DNA of 64,000 nt, from assembly GCF_000012885.1 (NCBI RefSeq), contig NC_007498.2, positions 2,480,001 through 2,544,000 on the forward strand, read 5' to 3'. Each line of letters opens with the position of its first letter. The first letter of the stretch is position 1. The DNA comes from Syntrophotalea carbinolica DSM 2380 (lineage in GTDB: Bacteria > Desulfobacterota > Desulfuromonadia > Desulfuromonadales > Syntrophotaleaceae). This document shows, piece by piece, positions 43,973-55,400 of the stretch. Position numbers and translations under genes: made by a program. The notes beneath the pieces were generated by a model, which was given only the letters and a program-made list of their open reading frames with translations, had not been told where the DNA came from and did not search any database.

Positions 43973-46504
43973 CTACCGAAGCGCTTCCTTCTCATCCAGT
44001 TGCAGATAACGATATATATCCTCAGTCCGAGAGGATATCCGCTCCTCGTAAATCGCAAAGTACCGCTCCACTGTCGGAATGCGACCAAGCCAGCCGATAA
44101 TGGCCGCCAGCTCCGCCGAACCGAGATAAACCTGAGCATCATCGCCGAGTCGATTATCGAAATTACGCGTGGAAGTGGAAAACACCCGCGCGCGGGCCGG
44201 AACCCGCGCCTGATTCCCCATACACAGGGAACATCCGGGCAGTTCAATACGGGCGCCAATGGCGCTGAAGGTTGCAAACAACGCTTCATCCTTCAACTGC
44301 TGATGGTCCATGCGGGTCGGCGGACAGACCCAGGTACGCACTCGGTCATTGAAATGTCGCCCCTCCCAGATGGCCGCAGCAGCACGAAAATGACCGATAT
44401 TGGACATACAGGAGCCGATAAAAACATCGTCGATGGCTTCGCCGGCAATTTCCGACAACGGATGCACGTCATCCGGGTCGTTGGGGCAGCAGATAAGAGG
44501 TTCATTCAGCTCATCGAGATCCACCTCGATCACAGCCGCATAACGGGCATGGGCGTCGGCGCGCAACAAAGTGGGATTTTTCAGCCACTCTTCGACGGCG
44601 TCGATGCGATTTTGCAACGTTTCGGACGCTTCGTACCCATCCTCTATCAAACTCTTCATCAGCGCCAGGTTGGAACGCAGGAAGGTGGCCACCTGCTCCT
44701 CGTTCAGCTGGATGCAGCCGGCCGCGGCGCTGCGTTCGGCTGCCGCACAGGTTAACTCGAAAGCCTGCTCGACGGTTAAGTCTTCAAGCCCTTCCATTTC
44801 AAGAATACGGCCGTTGAAAATGTTTTTCTTATTCTTTTTCGGAACCGTCAGAAGCCCCTGGTTAATAGCCGTGTAGGGGATGGCATTGACCACATCGCGC
44901 AGGGTGATGCCCGGCTTCAGCGAGCCCTTGAAGCGCACCAGTACCGATTCCGGCATGTCCAACGGCATAAAACCCAGCGCTCCGGCAAAGGCTACCAGGC
45001 CGGAACCCGCCGGGAAAGAAATGCCCATGGGAAAGCGTGTATGGGAATCGCCGCCGGTACCAACCGTATCGGGCAGCAACAGGCGGTTCAACCAGCTGTG
45101 GATCACGCCGTCGCCAGGGTGCAGGGCGACCCCGCCGCGCTCTGCCATGAACTCCGGCAGACTATGGTGCATCTTGACATCCGCCGGCTTGGGATAGGCG
45201 GCAGTATGGCAGAACGACTGCATGAACAGCGGCGTCTGAAATTTGAGACAGGCCAGCTCCTTCAGTTCGTCCGCGGTCATCGGACCGGTGGTATCCTGCG
45301 AACCGACCGTGGTCATACGCGGTTCGCAGGCTGTTCCGGGCAGCACTCCGGGTAATCCGCAGGCCTTGCCCACCAGTTTCTGGGCCAGGGTGTAACCCTG
45401 ATCGGGCTGGGGTACGGGGTTGTCCGGCAAGGTGAAAAAGTCGGCGGGTTCCACCTTTAGCACCTTCCGCGCCCGCTCCGTCAGGGAACGACCGATGATC
45501 AAAGGGATTCTGCCACCGGCCTGATACTCGTCCGGCAGGGTATTGGGCGCCAATTCGAAAGAGGTCAGCAGCTTCCCCGCAGAATCCAGAATACGCCCAG
45601 ACAGAGGTTCGATGGTCACCTCCGCGCCATGCTCGAGCTTGTCGACCTCGGCATGGATAGGCAGCGCACCGGAATCCTGTGCCGTATTGAAAAAGATCGG
45701 GGCAATGGCGCCGCCGATGATCACCCCGCCTCGACGCTTGTTGGGTACGCCGGGTATATCTTCACCGATGTGCCAGAGCAGACTGTTGCAGGCCGATTTG
45801 CGCGAAGATCCGGTACCGACCACATCCCCGACAAAGGCCACCTGATGGCCGGCTTTGCGCCATGCCGCTATGGTTTCGATACCGCCGGCGAAGCGGCTGC
45901 CGCCCATACTTAAGGCATGCAGAGGAATATCGGGACGACTCCAGGCATCGCCGGCCGGCGAAAAGTCATCGGTGTTGATTTCACCTTCAACCTTGAAAAC
46001 TTTCACCCGGATGCTCTCGGGCACCTTCGGGCGGGATGTAAACCAACTGGCCGCAGCCCAGTTTTCCAGAACCTGACGGGCATAATCATTGTTCTCAGCC
46101 AAGGCCACGATATCATCGAAGGCATCGTAAACCAGAGTCATTCCGCTCAAGGCTTCGACCGCCAACGGTGCCAACTCCGCATCACGCAATGCCCCCAGCA
46201 GCGGCGCTATATTGTAGCCCCCCAGCATGGCACCCAGCAGCTCGACGGCGGTGGTTTTGTCGACCAGGGGACTGACAACCCCACCGCGCAGAATGCGTCC
46301 GAGAAAATCCGCCTTGACCTGAGCCGCCGGATCGACTCCGGGCGACACCCGGTTTTTCAATAGATCCGCCAGCAGCGTCTCCCGACCGGACGGAGGAGCG
46401 GTCAACAACCGGCAGAGTGCTTCCGTCTGTTCTGCAGACAGCGGCAGAGGCGGGATCCCCATTGCTGCACGATCATCAACATGTTGCAAATATTCATTGA
46501 GCAT
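43973..46504 (-). CDS. acnB: Aconitate hydratase B
   Basis: Interconverts citrate and isocitrate in the TCA cycle through a [4Fe-4S] cluster; AcnB can also act as 2-methylisocitrate dehydratase. The 843-residue protein has the AcnB order: N-terminal HEAT-like domain (MLNEYLQHVDDRAAMGIPPLPLSAEQTEAL), then the swivel domain (NTDDFSPAGDAWSRPDIPLHAL), then the catalytic domains. Cluster cysteines are in DVFIGSCMSNIGHFRAA and in CSLCMGNQ. Other active-site segments are VGTGGDSHTRFP and GTGSSRKSACNS. The ATG at 46504 follows TGAGGAG. It appears to be monocistronic, with its own promoter and terminator. Confidence 0.96.
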   Translation of the reverse strand: MLNEYLQHVDDRAAMGIPPLPLSAEQTEALCRLLTAPPSGRETLLADLLKNRVSPGVDPAAQVKADFLGRILRGGVVSPLVDKTTAVELLGAMLGGYNIAPLLGALRDAELAPLAVEALSGMTLVYDAFDDIVALAENNDYARQVLENWAAASWFTSRPKVPESIRVKVFKVEGEINTDDFSPAGDAWSRPDIPLHALSMGGSRFAGGIETIAAWRKAGHQVAFVGDVVGTGSSRKSACNSLLWHIGEDIPGVPNKRRGGVIIGGAIAPIFFNTAQDSGALPIHAEVDKLEHGAEVTIEPLSGRILDSAGKLLTSFELAPNTLPDEYQAGGRIPLIIGRSLTERARKVLKVEPADFFTLPDNPVPQPDQGYTLAQKLVGKACGLPGVLPGTACEPRMTTVGSQDTTGPMTADELKELACLKFQTPLFMQSFCHTAAYPKPADVKMHHSLPEFMAERGGVALHPGDGVIHSWLNRLLLPDTVGTGGDSHTRFPMGISFPAGSGLVAFAGALGFMPLDMPESVLVRFKGSLKPGITLRDVVNAIPYTAINQGLLTVPKKNKKNIFNGRILEMEGLEDLTVEQAFELTCAAAERSAAAGCIQLNEEQVATFLRSNLALMKSLIEDGYEASETLQNRIDAVEEWLKNPTLLRADAHARYAAVIEVDLDELNEPLICCPNDPDDVHPLSEIAGEAIDDVFIGSCMSNIGHFRAAAAIWEGRHFNDRVRTWVCPPTRMDHQQLKDEALFATFSAIGARIELPGCSLCMGNQARVPARARVFSTSTRNFDNRLGDDAQVYLGSAELAAIIGWLGRIPTVERYFAIYEERISSRTEDIYRYLQLDEKEALR

Positions 46505-46585
46505 AAAGTCTCCTCATATTTCATGGGCCGACAACGGCCGTCAGCCAGGATTTCGCCTATTGTCACATTGTCCACACTTCAATAA

Positions 46586-46613
46586 ATTTAAGGACATATT
46601 CAGTCCCGGTCAA
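46586..46613 (-). promoter_or_regulatory. Candidate promoter of acnB with a palindrome in the spacer
   Basis: Minus strand TTGACC (46613-46608) and TTAAAT (46591-46586) are 16 bases apart. The spacer contains GGAC-N7-GTCC, a small palindrome that could bind a repressor. The ATG is about 80 bp downstream. Confidence 0.4.
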
Positions 46614-46667
46614 GCTTCCTGTGATCTAAAAAAACCTGACGCCCCTCGAATAACACGCAAATGTATA

Positions 46668-46709
46668 AAAAACGCCCGCCGGGCGTGAACCCGGGCGGGC
46701 GTTTTTTTG
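46668..46709. terminator. Bidirectional GC-rich terminator
   Basis: AAACGCCCGCC pairs with GGCGGGCGTTT, flanked by A and T runs on both sides. It ends the OmpA-like lipoprotein gene on the minus strand. Confidence 0.9.
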
Positions 46710-46729
46710 AATGACATTGCTTATGCTTA

Positions 46730-47404
46730 TCAGTAAGGCTGGGTGGACATCTGCTGCTGATTCGGCGTAATGGTGATAGCCACACGTCGGTTGATCTGAC
46801 GACCGGCCTCGTTGGCATTGCTGGCAATGGGCTTGCTTTCGCCGTAGCCGACGGTCATCAGGCGAGCGGGTGCCACCCCATAACCGACCAGCACATTCTT
46901 AACCGCCTCGGCGCGCTGCCGGGACAACTGCATATTGTATTGCTCGGAGCCGGTGCTGTCGGTATGTCCGGCAATCTGGATGCTGGTCTGGGGATAATTG
47001 TTGAGCACCCCGGCAACTCGCTGCAACTCGTCGTAACCGCCGGATTTGACGGAATAGGAATTGACATCGAACAGCACGTCGGACTTGAACGTCACCGCCA
47101 GCACTTCGGCATCACGTTGAATACTGGCCCCTTCGACCCCGGCCAATTGCTGCCGCATGGCCTGTTCCTGCTTTTCCATATAATTGGCATAGAAACCGCC
47201 TACCGTCCCTCCCAACGCGGCACCGATACCGGCACCGATAAGAGTACCCTCGGTATCACCGCCGATGAGTTGTCCCAATCCTGCGCCTACGGCCGCACCA
47301 GCCCCCGCGCCGATGGCCGTGCCTTTCTGGGTCCGCGTCATGGGCTGGCTGCAACCGGCAGCAACCAGGGAAAGCACCGCAACAACAGTCAAAAATCTTT
47401 TCAT
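46730..47404 (-). CDS. OmpA-family outer-membrane lipoprotein with glycine zipper
   Basis: A 224-residue lipoprotein. The signal peptide ends in the lipobox VAAGC (Cys18). A glycine-zipper stretch follows (GAGAGAAVGAGLGQLIGG, GTLIGAGIGAALGGTVGG), suited to membrane insertion or oligomers. The C-terminal OmpA domain starts at about residue 105: VLFDVNSYSVKSGGYDEL, IAGHTDSTGSEQYNMQLSRQRAEAVKNVL, VGYGESKPIASN, RQINRRVAITI. The Asp and Arg that bind diaminopimelate are in the H-T-D-S and N-R-R segments. This architecture (YiaD/Pal-like) tethers the outer membrane to peptidoglycan. An AAGGAG site and a likely sigma-70 promoter lie upstream. Confidence 0.9.
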   Translation of the reverse strand: MKRFLTVVAVLSLVAAGCSQPMTRTQKGTAIGAGAGAAVGAGLGQLIGGDTEGTLIGAGIGAALGGTVGGFYANYMEKQEQAMRQQLAGVEGASIQRDAEVLAVTFKSDVLFDVNSYSVKSGGYDELQRVAGVLNNYPQTSIQIAGHTDSTGSEQYNMQLSRQRAEAVKNVLVGYGVAPARLMTVGYGESKPIASNANEAGRQINRRVAITITPNQQQMSTQPY

Positions 47405-47438
47405 AGCCTGCTCCTTCCTAGAACAAATTATGGTTTTG

Positions 47439-47466
47439 AGTATAACGATGGCGAAACCTTATTCAA
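47439..47466 (-). promoter_or_regulatory. Sigma-70 promoter of the OmpA-like lipoprotein gene
   Basis: Minus strand TTGAAT (47466-47461) and TATACT (47444-47439) are 16 bases apart, about 35 bp before the start codon. Confidence 0.55.
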
Positions 47467-47913
47467 ACCCACATATTTCTAACATGCCTCAGGAAAAATT
47501 CCTAGATCGTTTCAATAATACTTCACTCACAAACAGCCTGTATTCTTGAGACGGATTATCTTGAGGAAAGTTTACCAGCTACCCGCATTTTTTCTTATCC
47601 GCGTAATCAATTATGCCCGAGGTGCAAACCAGTTTTGTCTAAAAGACGAGGCGAGGCGATCGCAGCGCCCCCCATGACGAAGCCGCTCCCCCATCGGGGG
47701 CAGGCGAATCATCGTATATCCATACCTCCGAACAAAGTTGATCCGATGGACGAAAAGGCAGCGGCCTTGTGACAAAAATCGCAAGGACCTTTAGCAACCA
47801 GAATTCGCAACGGTCGATCAACCCGCTCCGGCTTAAAACTTGAAAATCTCGCCTTTTCCATGCTAGTTTGACGGTTTGTGAAAATGGGACACCAAATTTA
47901 CGGAGGTTGACCG
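47467..47913. other. Intergenic stretch between the OmpA-like gene and gatC
   Basis: About 450 bp without a supported gene. It contains a CCCCC-AT-GGGGG inverted repeat at about 47690-47701 and a weak promoter-like TTGAAA upstream of gatC. A short minus-strand reading frame here has no family match or ribosome site. No T-box or tRNA-like structure was recognised. Confidence 0.45.
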
Positions 47914-48201
47914 ATGAAAATAAACAGAGAACAGGTTGAGCATGTCGCGCGACTGGCGCGGCTGGCATTGTCGGAGGATGAACTGGCCAGCCTGACCGAC
48001 GACATGGATGCCATCCTCGGCTATGTCGAAAAGCTCAACGAACTCGATACCGATCATATTATCCCCACCGCCCATGCCGTACCTGTGGAAAACGCCTTTC
48101 GCGAAGATTGCGCCGGATCATCCATCGGCACGGACAAGGCCTTGCAGAATGCCCCCGAAGCTTCGGATAACTGCTTTGTCGTCCCCAAGGTTATCGAATA
48201 A
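47914..48201 (+). CDS. gatC: Asp-tRNA(Asn)/Glu-tRNA(Gln) amidotransferase subunit C
   Basis: A 95-residue subunit that stabilises GatA and helps fold the complex. The sequence MKINREQVEHVARLARLALSEDELASLTDDMDAILGYVEKLNELDTDHIIPTAH is a textbook GatC N-terminus, ending with the A-P-x-x-x-x-N-C-F-V-V-P-K-V-I-E tail (ASDNCFVVPKVIE). GGAGG lies upstream of the ATG. First gene of the plus-strand set gatC-gatA-gatB. With it the cell can make Gln-tRNA and/or Asn-tRNA by transamidation. Confidence 0.95.
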   Translation: MKINREQVEHVARLARLALSEDELASLTDDMDAILGYVEKLNELDTDHIIPTAHAVPVENAFREDCAGSSIGTDKALQNAPEASDNCFVVPKVIE

Positions 48202-48296
48202 CATTGACTCCAGGGAACCTGGGCATGGCCTGACATCTGCCGCAGTTTCTGTCGCAGGCCGGCTCCGATCGCCCTGTACGCATACAGGAGAGCAAC

Positions 48297-49754
48297 ATGG
48301 CATTAACGGATTTGACTATCCACGAATTGCAGGCGCTTCTGAAAAACCGGGAAATCTCCTCTCGCGAGCTGACCCAGGCTTTTTTGACGCGCATTGCCGA
48401 TACCGACCAGCGCATCGGCGCCTTTATCACCCAAAGTGAAGAAGCTGCCCTGAAAAACGCGGAGGCCGCCGACGCACGTCTCGCCGCCGGCAATGCGGCC
48501 AGCCTGACCGGTATCCCCTTGGCCCTCAAGGATATTTTTATCACCGAGGGCATGCGCACCACCTGCGCCTCGCGTATTCTTGACAACTTTGTTCCGCCGT
48601 ACTCCGGCACCGCCGTGCGCAAGCTGCAGGAGCAGGACGCGGTTATCCTCGGCAAACTGAACATGGACGAATTCGCCATGGGCAGTTCCAACGAAAACAG
48701 CGCCTTCGGCACGGTCAAAAATCCATGGAACCAGGACTGCGTGCCCGGCGGCTCTTCCGGGGGCTCGGCGGCCTGCGTGGCGGCGCGTCAGGCTGTAGCC
48801 ACACTCGGCACCGATACCGGCGGCTCCATTCGCCAGCCGGCATCCCATTGCGGCGTCGTGGGACTCAAACCGACTTACGGCCGCGTTTCGCGTTACGGGG
48901 TCATCGCCTATGCTTCGTCCCTCGACCAGGTCGGGCCGCTGACCCGTGACGTCGAGGACTGCGCCCTGATGCTTGGCGCCGTGGCCGGTTACGATCCGGC
49001 CGATTCGACCTCCATCAACACGCCGGTCCCCGACTACCAGGCCGCACTGAAACAGGGGATCCAAGGTCTCAAAATCGGATTGCCCAAAGAATATTTCATC
49101 GAAGGCCTGGATACGGATATTCGCCAAACCATCGACAAGGCTATCGCCACCTTACGGAAACTCGGTGCCGAGCCCGTCGAAGTCTCCCTGCCCCACACCG
49201 AATATGCCGTGGCCTGCTACTACCTCATCGCCACCGCCGAGGCGTCCAGCAACCTGGCCCGCTATGACGGCGTACGTTATGGCGAGCGGGTCGATCAGGG
49301 CCGCGGCTTAATCGACATGTACATGCAAAGCCGCGCCGCCGGTTTCGGCCCCGAGGTCAAACGGCGCATCATGCTCGGCACCTATGCCCTGTCGTCGGGT
49401 TACTACGATGCTTACTACCTCAAAGCCCAGAAAGTGCGCACCCTCATCCGCCAGGATTTCCTCGATGCCTTCAATCAGGTTGATGTCATCCTGACCCCGG
49501 TGGCACCGACTCCGGCCTTCCGTATGGGCGAGAAGACCGCCGACCCGCTGCAGATGTACCTTTCGGACATCTTCACCATCCCGGTAAACCTCGCGGGCAC
49601 CTGCGGCATGAGCGTCCCCTGCGGATTCTCCCATGACGGTTTGCCTATCGGCCTGCAACTCATCGGCCGGCCGTTCGGTGAAGAAACGATTCTCAGGACC
49701 GCCTACGCGTACGAGCAGGCTACCGACTGGCACCGCCACTGCGCGCCCCTGTAG
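48297..49754 (+). CDS. gatA: Asp-tRNA(Asn)/Glu-tRNA(Gln) amidotransferase subunit A
   Basis: The 485-residue glutaminase subunit, an amidase-signature enzyme that releases ammonia from glutamine. The Ser-cisSer-Lys triad is visible: Lys in [10 protein letters not shown], the serine-rich loop [16 protein letters not shown], and the nucleophile region [31 protein letters not shown]. The C-terminal [25 protein letters not shown] is typical of GatA. GGAG precedes the ATG at 48297. It lies 95 bp after gatC and 106 bp before gatB. Confidence 0.96.
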
Positions 49755-49798
49755 CCACGGATCGGGGAGCAAAGCCCCCGGTTCCAAGGGCATCGACC

Positions 49799-49864
49799 AT
49801 GACATCCATGCAGGCACAGGCGAAACCCGGCCGGCATCCTGCGTGCGGAAGGAATCGACCATGA
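49799..49864 (+). other. Small ORF (21 codons) created by a duplicated gatB start region
   Basis: The 15-mer ATCGACCATGACATC occurs twice, at 49793-49807 and 49855-49869. The second copy carries the real gatB start. The first copy opens a 21-codon frame that ends in TGA overlapping the gatB ATG (ATGA). AAGGG lies upstream of the first ATG. It may be a decaying duplicate start or a coupling leader. Confidence 0.35.
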
Positions 49865-51297
49865 CATCGCGATACGAAGTTGTTATCGGGCTGGAAGTTC
49901 ACGTCCAGCTCACCACCCAGACCAAAATTTTCTGTAACTGTTCCATCGCCTTCGGCAACCAGCCCAACAGCCAGACCTGCCCGGTATGCCTGGGCCTGCC
50001 CGGAGCGTTGCCGGTTCTCAACCGCAAGGTCGTCGAGTACGCCATCAAAACCGGCCTAGCGACCAATTGCAGCATCGCGCCGCGTTCCATTTTCGCGCGC
50101 AAGAACTACTTCTACCCCGACCTGCCCAAAGGCTACCAGATCTCCCAGTTTGAACTGCCGATCTGCGAACACGGGCGCCTCGATATCGACGTCGATGGCA
50201 CCAGCAAATCGATCGGCATCACCCGCATTCATATGGAGGAAGATGCCGGCAAGCTGCTGCACGACGACGGCGACACCTCGCGGGTCGACCTCAACCGCGC
50301 CTGCACGCCGCTGATGGAAATTGTTTCCGAGCCGGACATGCGTTCCTCGGATGAAGCCATCGCCTACCTGAAAAAGTTGCATCAGATCGTCGTCTACCTG
50401 GGCGTCTGCGACGGCAATCTGGAAGAAGGTTCCTTCCGCTGCGACGCCAACGTATCGATCCGACCCTGGGGACAGAAGGAATTCGGCACCCGTGCCGAGC
50501 TCAAAAACATCAACTCCTTCCGGTTTATCAAGCAGGCCATCGATTACGAAATCGAACGCCAGGCCGACATCCTCGATGACGGTGGCACGGTCGTCCAGGA
50601 AACCCGCCTGTTCGACACCGCCAGCGGCACCACCCGCTCCATGCGCAGCAAGGAAGAAGCGCACGACTACCGCTACTTCCCGGATCCCGACCTTGTGCCG
50701 TTGATCGTCTCGGACGACTGGGTTGAACAGATACGCCGCGAGCTGCCCGAACTGCCGGAAGCCAAGATTGCCCGGTTTGTCGGCGAGCTGGGTATTCCCC
50801 AATACGATGCCGAGGTTCTGGCCGCGGATCGGGCCATGGCCGAATACTATGATAGTCTGGTTAAAGCGCATGGCAACGCCAAGCTGTGCGCCAACTGGGT
50901 CATGGGCGAACTGCAGCGCGCACTCAACGACAGCGGCGCAGGTATTGCCGAGTGTCCGGTAACCCCGCCGATGCTGGCCGGCATTCTGCAACGCATCGAC
51001 GACAACACCATCTCCAACAAAATCGCCAAGACCGTCTTTGATGCCATGTGGCAGAGCGGCAAGGATGCTGATACGATTATCGAGGAGCAGGGCCTCAAGC
51101 AGGTCACCGATACCGGGGCCATCGAAGCTGTCATCGACGAAGTACTGGCGGCCAACCCGAGTCAGGTTGAAGAATACCGAGGCGGCAAGGACAAGCTGAT
51201 GGGCTTCTTCGTCGGACAGGTCATGCGTGCCACCAAGGGCAAGGCCAATCCAAAGACCCTGAATGAACTGTTGAAGAAAAAACTGACAGGGGAATAA
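49861..51297 (+). CDS. gatB: Asp-tRNA(Asn)/Glu-tRNA(Gln) amidotransferase subunit B
   Basis: The 478-residue subunit that binds tRNA and phosphorylates the misacylated Glu or Asp. It begins [32 protein letters not shown], with the zinc-type cysteines CNC and CPVC. Further signatures are [46 protein letters not shown] and [10 protein letters not shown]. The C-terminal YqeY-like domain ([41 protein letters not shown]) is complete. The frame is open to 49633 over the gatA end, but the ATG at 49861 with GGAAGG upstream matches the family start. Confidence 0.96.
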   Translation: MTSRYEVVIGLEVHVQLTTQTKIFCNCSIAFGNQPNSQTCPVCLGLPGALPVLNRKVVEYAIKTGLATNCSIAPRSIFARKNYFYPDLPKGYQISQFELPICEHGRLDIDVDGTSKSIGITRIHMEEDAGKLLHDDGDTSRVDLNRACTPLMEIVSEPDMRSSDEAIAYLKKLHQIVVYLGVCDGNLEEGSFRCDANVSIRPWGQKEFGTRAELKNINSFRFIKQAIDYEIERQADILDDGGTVVQETRLFDTASGTTRSMRSKEEAHDYRYFPDPDLVPLIVSDDWVEQIRRELPELPEAKIARFVGELGIPQYDAEVLAADRAMAEYYDSLVKAHGNAKLCANWVMGELQRALNDSGAGIAECPVTPPMLAGILQRIDDNTISNKIAKTVFDAMWQSGKDADTIIEEQGLKQVTDTGAIEAVIDEVLAANPSQVEEYRGGKDKLMGFFVGQVMRATKGKANPKTLNELLKKKLTGE

Positions 51298-51410
51298 TCG
51301 GGGCGCCTTATTTATTTTCTGACCGCCTATGTCCTGCGCGCCCCATCGGACGTATAATGGGGCAAGGCGGCCAACCAGACAGACATCACAGCCCGTTGGA
51401 GAAAATCAGC

Positions 51411-52445
51411 ATGTCCATCAAGCCTATCGAATACCGTGACGGAGTCGTGCGCATGATCGATCAGCGCCTGCTCCCCACGCAGGAGCTATGGCTCGAATAC
51501 CGTGATTACCAGGCGGTTGCCGAGGCCATCCTTACCATGGTGGTACGTGGAGCGCCGGCCATCGGTGTGGCGGCGGCCTATGGCGCCGCCCTCGGTGCCC
51601 GCGACATCGAAGCCGACAGCTTCGAGTCTTTTCTCGCCGCCTTGAAAAACGTCTGCGACACCCTCGCCGCCACCCGCCCCACGGCCGTCAACCTGTTCTG
51701 GGCTCTTGAGCGCATGCAAGCCAAAGCCCGCGAACTCGCTGCGCTGCCGCTGGACGCCATCAAGGCGGCCCTGATGGACGAGGCCCAGGCCATCGCCGCC
51801 CAGGACGATGCCATCAACCGTGCCATGGGCCGGCATGGTGCCGAGCTCATCGCCGACAACGCGCGGGTGCTGACCCACTGCAACGCCGGAGCTCTCGCCA
51901 CCGGCGGCTACGGCACCGCGCTGGGAGTGATCCGCGCAGCGGTGGAAAGCGGCAAAAAAATCAGCGTTCTGGCCGACGAAACCCGCCCTTTTTTGCAGGG
52001 ATCCAGGCTGACCGCCTGGGAACTGCACAAAGATGGCATCCCCGTCACCCTGATCTGCGACAACATGGCCGGTGCCCTCATGCGCCAGGGCGAAATCGAC
52101 TGCGTCATTGTCGGCGCTGACCGCATCGCCGCTAACGGCGATGTCGCCAACAAAATCGGCACCTACAGTGTAGCGGTACTGGCCAAAGAACACGGCCTGC
52201 CCTTTTATGTGGCCGCCCCCCTGTCGACCATCGACCTGAAAATTCCCGATGGCGATCACATCCCCATCGAGGAACGGGATACCAGCGAGGTTACCCATTG
52301 CGGCCCGACCCGATTGGCCCCCGAAGGCATCAACGTGCGTAACCCGGCCTTCGATGTCACCCCGGCAGGCCTGATAACTGCTATCATTACCGAACGCGGT
52401 GTGGTTCGGGGGGACTATGTCCGCGGCCTGGCCAACCTCTTTTAG
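51411..52445 (+). CDS. mtnA: S-methyl-5-thioribose-1-phosphate isomerase
   Basis: Methionine-salvage isomerase of 344 residues, related to the eIF-2B alpha/beta/delta fold. Signatures: [18 protein letters not shown], the catalytic-Cys region [34 protein letters not shown], the catalytic-Asp region [21 protein letters not shown] and [12 protein letters not shown]. The start at 51411 ([18 protein letters not shown]) matches family N-termini and has GGAG upstream; an in-frame extension to 51357 is not needed. No other methionine-salvage gene is nearby. It ends 15 bp before glnE. Confidence 0.94.
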   Translation: MSIKPIEYRDGVVRMIDQRLLPTQELWLEYRDYQAVAEAILTMVVRGAPAIGVAAAYGAALGARDIEADSFESFLAALKNVCDTLAATRPTAVNLFWALERMQAKARELAALPLDAIKAALMDEAQAIAAQDDAINRAMGRHGAELIADNARVLTHCNAGALATGGYGTALGVIRAAVESGKKISVLADETRPFLQGSRLTAWELHKDGIPVTLICDNMAGALMRQGEIDCVIVGADRIAANGDVANKIGTYSVAVLAKEHGLPFYVAAPLSTIDLKIPDGDHIPIEERDTSEVTHCGPTRLAPEGINVRNPAFDVTPAGLITAIITERGVVRGDYVRGLANLF

Positions 52446-52460
52446 GAGATGCCCTGATTC

Positions 52461-55400
52461 ATGAGCCCGGAAAGCCTATCGGCGCAACTGGAGAGCTTCT
52501 GTAAACAAGGCGACGAGAAAGCCCTGGCTCATCTCGCCGCCGAGCTCGGCTTTGTCCAAAGCTCCAGAAGCGCCGCCAACCTTCTGTTGCTCTACCCGTG
52601 GGCCGGCAGCGGCGCCAATCTGGCTCAACTGGCGCAACAGGCCCTCGCTGCGGCAGACCCCGACCAGGCCCTCAACGGCCTGGAACGTCTGGCCGGCATG
52701 CTGCAACCGGAGGATCGACAGGCCCTTTTTTCCTCGACGCAGGCTTGCTGGCATGTGCTCATCGTTCTGGGAGCGTCCACCTTCCTGACCAACATCCTGT
52801 GCCGACGCCCCACCCTTTGCCGCCCCCTGTTTGTCGATGGCGGACTGCTGAAAAACAAAAATACCGCCGACATGCTGGACGACCTGTGCCGGCAATCTGA
52901 CCGTCCCCGGAATTTTCCCGCCCTGCAAAAAGAGTTGCGCCTGTACAAACAGCAGGAGATCCTGCGCATCGCAGGCCGCGATCTTGGCGGCCTGGCGCCA
53001 CTGGAAGAGGTCACCGCCGAACTGTCCGACCTGGCCGCAGCCTGCCTGCAGCGCGCAGTCGACATCTGCGGGGAACTGCTGCAAACCGAACATGGTGCCC
53101 CGCTGATCGACACGCCCGACGGTAACCCCGGAATCGAGGCAGAGTTCGTGGTGCTGGCCATGGGCAAATTCGGTGGCCGCGAACTCAATTTTTCCTCCGA
53201 TATCGACCTGATTTACTGCTATTCAAGCGATCAGGGACAAACAACCGGAACCCCTGACGGCAAAGGCGGCATGAAAAACCGCCTGCGGCTCCACCAGTAC
53301 TTTGTCAAACTCGCAGAACTGGTCACCCGCGCCATCGGCCAACGCACCGAGGAAGGATTGGTGTTCCGGGTCGATCTCGACCTGCGTCCGGAAGGCAAGA
53401 GCGGCGAAGTGGTCAACTCGCTGAGTAACACCGAAGCCTATTACGAACATTGGGGGCAGAGCTGGGAGCGCTGCGCCATGCTCAAAGCCAAGCCGATAGC
53501 CGGCTCTCTGGCCCTGGGCGAACAACTGCTTGACTATCTGGAACCGTTTATCTACCGCCGGTTTCTCGATTACACCATGATCGAAGACCTTAAATTGATG
53601 AAGCAGAAGATCAACCGCAACCTGACCCGTGAACGAGAAGGCGAGCTGAATCTCAAACTCGGTCGCGGCGGTATCCGCGAAATCGAATTCTTCATCCAGG
53701 CCATTCAACTGGTCCACTCCGGCAAGAAACCGGAATTGCGCGAACGAAACTCCCTCAAGGCACTGGCGCTGCTCCGCCGGGAAGGACTGGCCGACGAAGA
53801 AACCTACAACACCCTGTCCGAGGCCTATATTTTCCTGCGCACCACCGAGCATCGCATCCAGGTGGAGCAGGAACGCCAGACCCATAACCTGCCGCTGAAC
53901 AGTCATGAGCTGTCGCTGCTGGGACGCCGCTGCGGTTTCGCCGAGCAAGGTGCGTTCATGGCCGAACTGGAGCGTCACCGCCAGGGTGTGGAAGCGATCT
54001 ACCACGACCTGTTCTACACCGGTGAAGAGGAGGCCGCCATCGAAGTCAGTCGCGAGGTGCGCATGCTGCTCGATCCGGCCCTTGACGAAGATCTGGCCAA
54101 GGACCTGCTGGAAGAAAAAGGCTTCAGCCTTCCGGATGCGGCCTATACCAATCTACTGACTCTGCGGGACGGTCCGCCCCATGTGAGATTGTCGCCCATG
54201 GGCCGGCGCCATCTCGAGCGTATCGCACCGCTGTTGCTGCAGGAGGTCCTTGATTTTCCCGAACCGGACATGGCGCTGAGAAACCTGGAGCATTTTTTAT
54301 CCGGCCTGCATGCACGGGCCACCTTTTACGCGCTGCTGGCTGAAAATCTGCAGATTCCCAAGCTGCTCATTTCCTTGTTCGGCACCAGCCAGTTTTTGTC
54401 CCGCAATCTCATCCAGCATCCGGAAATCCTCGACATGCTGGTGGCCCGGGCCCATGCCGTGGAACGCAAAGACCGCGACACCATGAAACAGGATCTTGAA
54501 CGCCTACTGCAATTGGCGCCCGATTACGAAGGCCAGCTCAATGCCTTGCGCCGCTTTCGCAACGAAGAATTCCTGCGCATCGCCCTCAACGATCTGTATG
54601 GCAAAATGGCTCCCCAGGAAGGCCCACGCCAACTGACGCAAGTGGCTGAAATTTGCCTTGAAAAAGCGGTCTTCATTGCTCGTCGGGAACTGCTGCCGCG
54701 CTTCGGCATCCCGACATGCCAGAACCCGGATGGCAGCATCGGCGAAGCTGCATTTGCGGTTGTCGGCATGGGAAAACTCGGGGGCTGCGAACTCACCTAC
54801 CACTCGGATCTGGACATCATTTTCATTTTTGAGGGGGAAGGGAACACCGCGGCGGCACCGGAAAGCGACCCCGAGCGATTCCGGCCACGCAGCAATCAGG
54901 AATATTTTGCACGACTGGCCCAGCGTATCATCTCCATATTGGGCCTGATTACCGGCGAAGGTTACGTGTACCAGCTCGACACCCGTTTGCGCCCTTCGGG
55001 TCATCAGGGTCCGTTGGTCACCAGCCTGTCTGCCTATCGTGCCTACCACGCTACATCGTCACAGCTCTGGGAACGCCAGGCTTTAATCAAAGCGCGGGTG
55101 GTGGTCGGGCCGGCCCCGCTGGCCGAACGTATCGCCGCATGCAATCATGCGATTGTTTACCAGAGCCCCCTGCCTGCAGATCACAAACAGGAGATTTATC
55201 GTCTGCGTCAACGCATGGAACAGGAAATCGCCCGCGAGGACGGCGGCCGGCTCAATATCAAGACCGGCCGCGGCGGGCTTGTCGATGTGGAATTTCTCGT
55301 CCAGTACCTGCAACTTTTGCATGGCGACAGCTGCCCGGCGCTACAGACTCAGAACACGCTGACGGCCCTGAAGGTTTTGCATCGCCAGGATCTGCTGAAT

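Noticed and set aside
47639-47968. 110-codon minus-strand frame overlapping the gatC start
   Set aside because: It overlaps a certain gene, lacks a ribosome site and has no motif.
51300-51346. GGGGCGC/GCGCCCC inverted repeat after gatB as a terminator
   Set aside because: The loop is about 30 bases and there is no T run, so termination is not supported.
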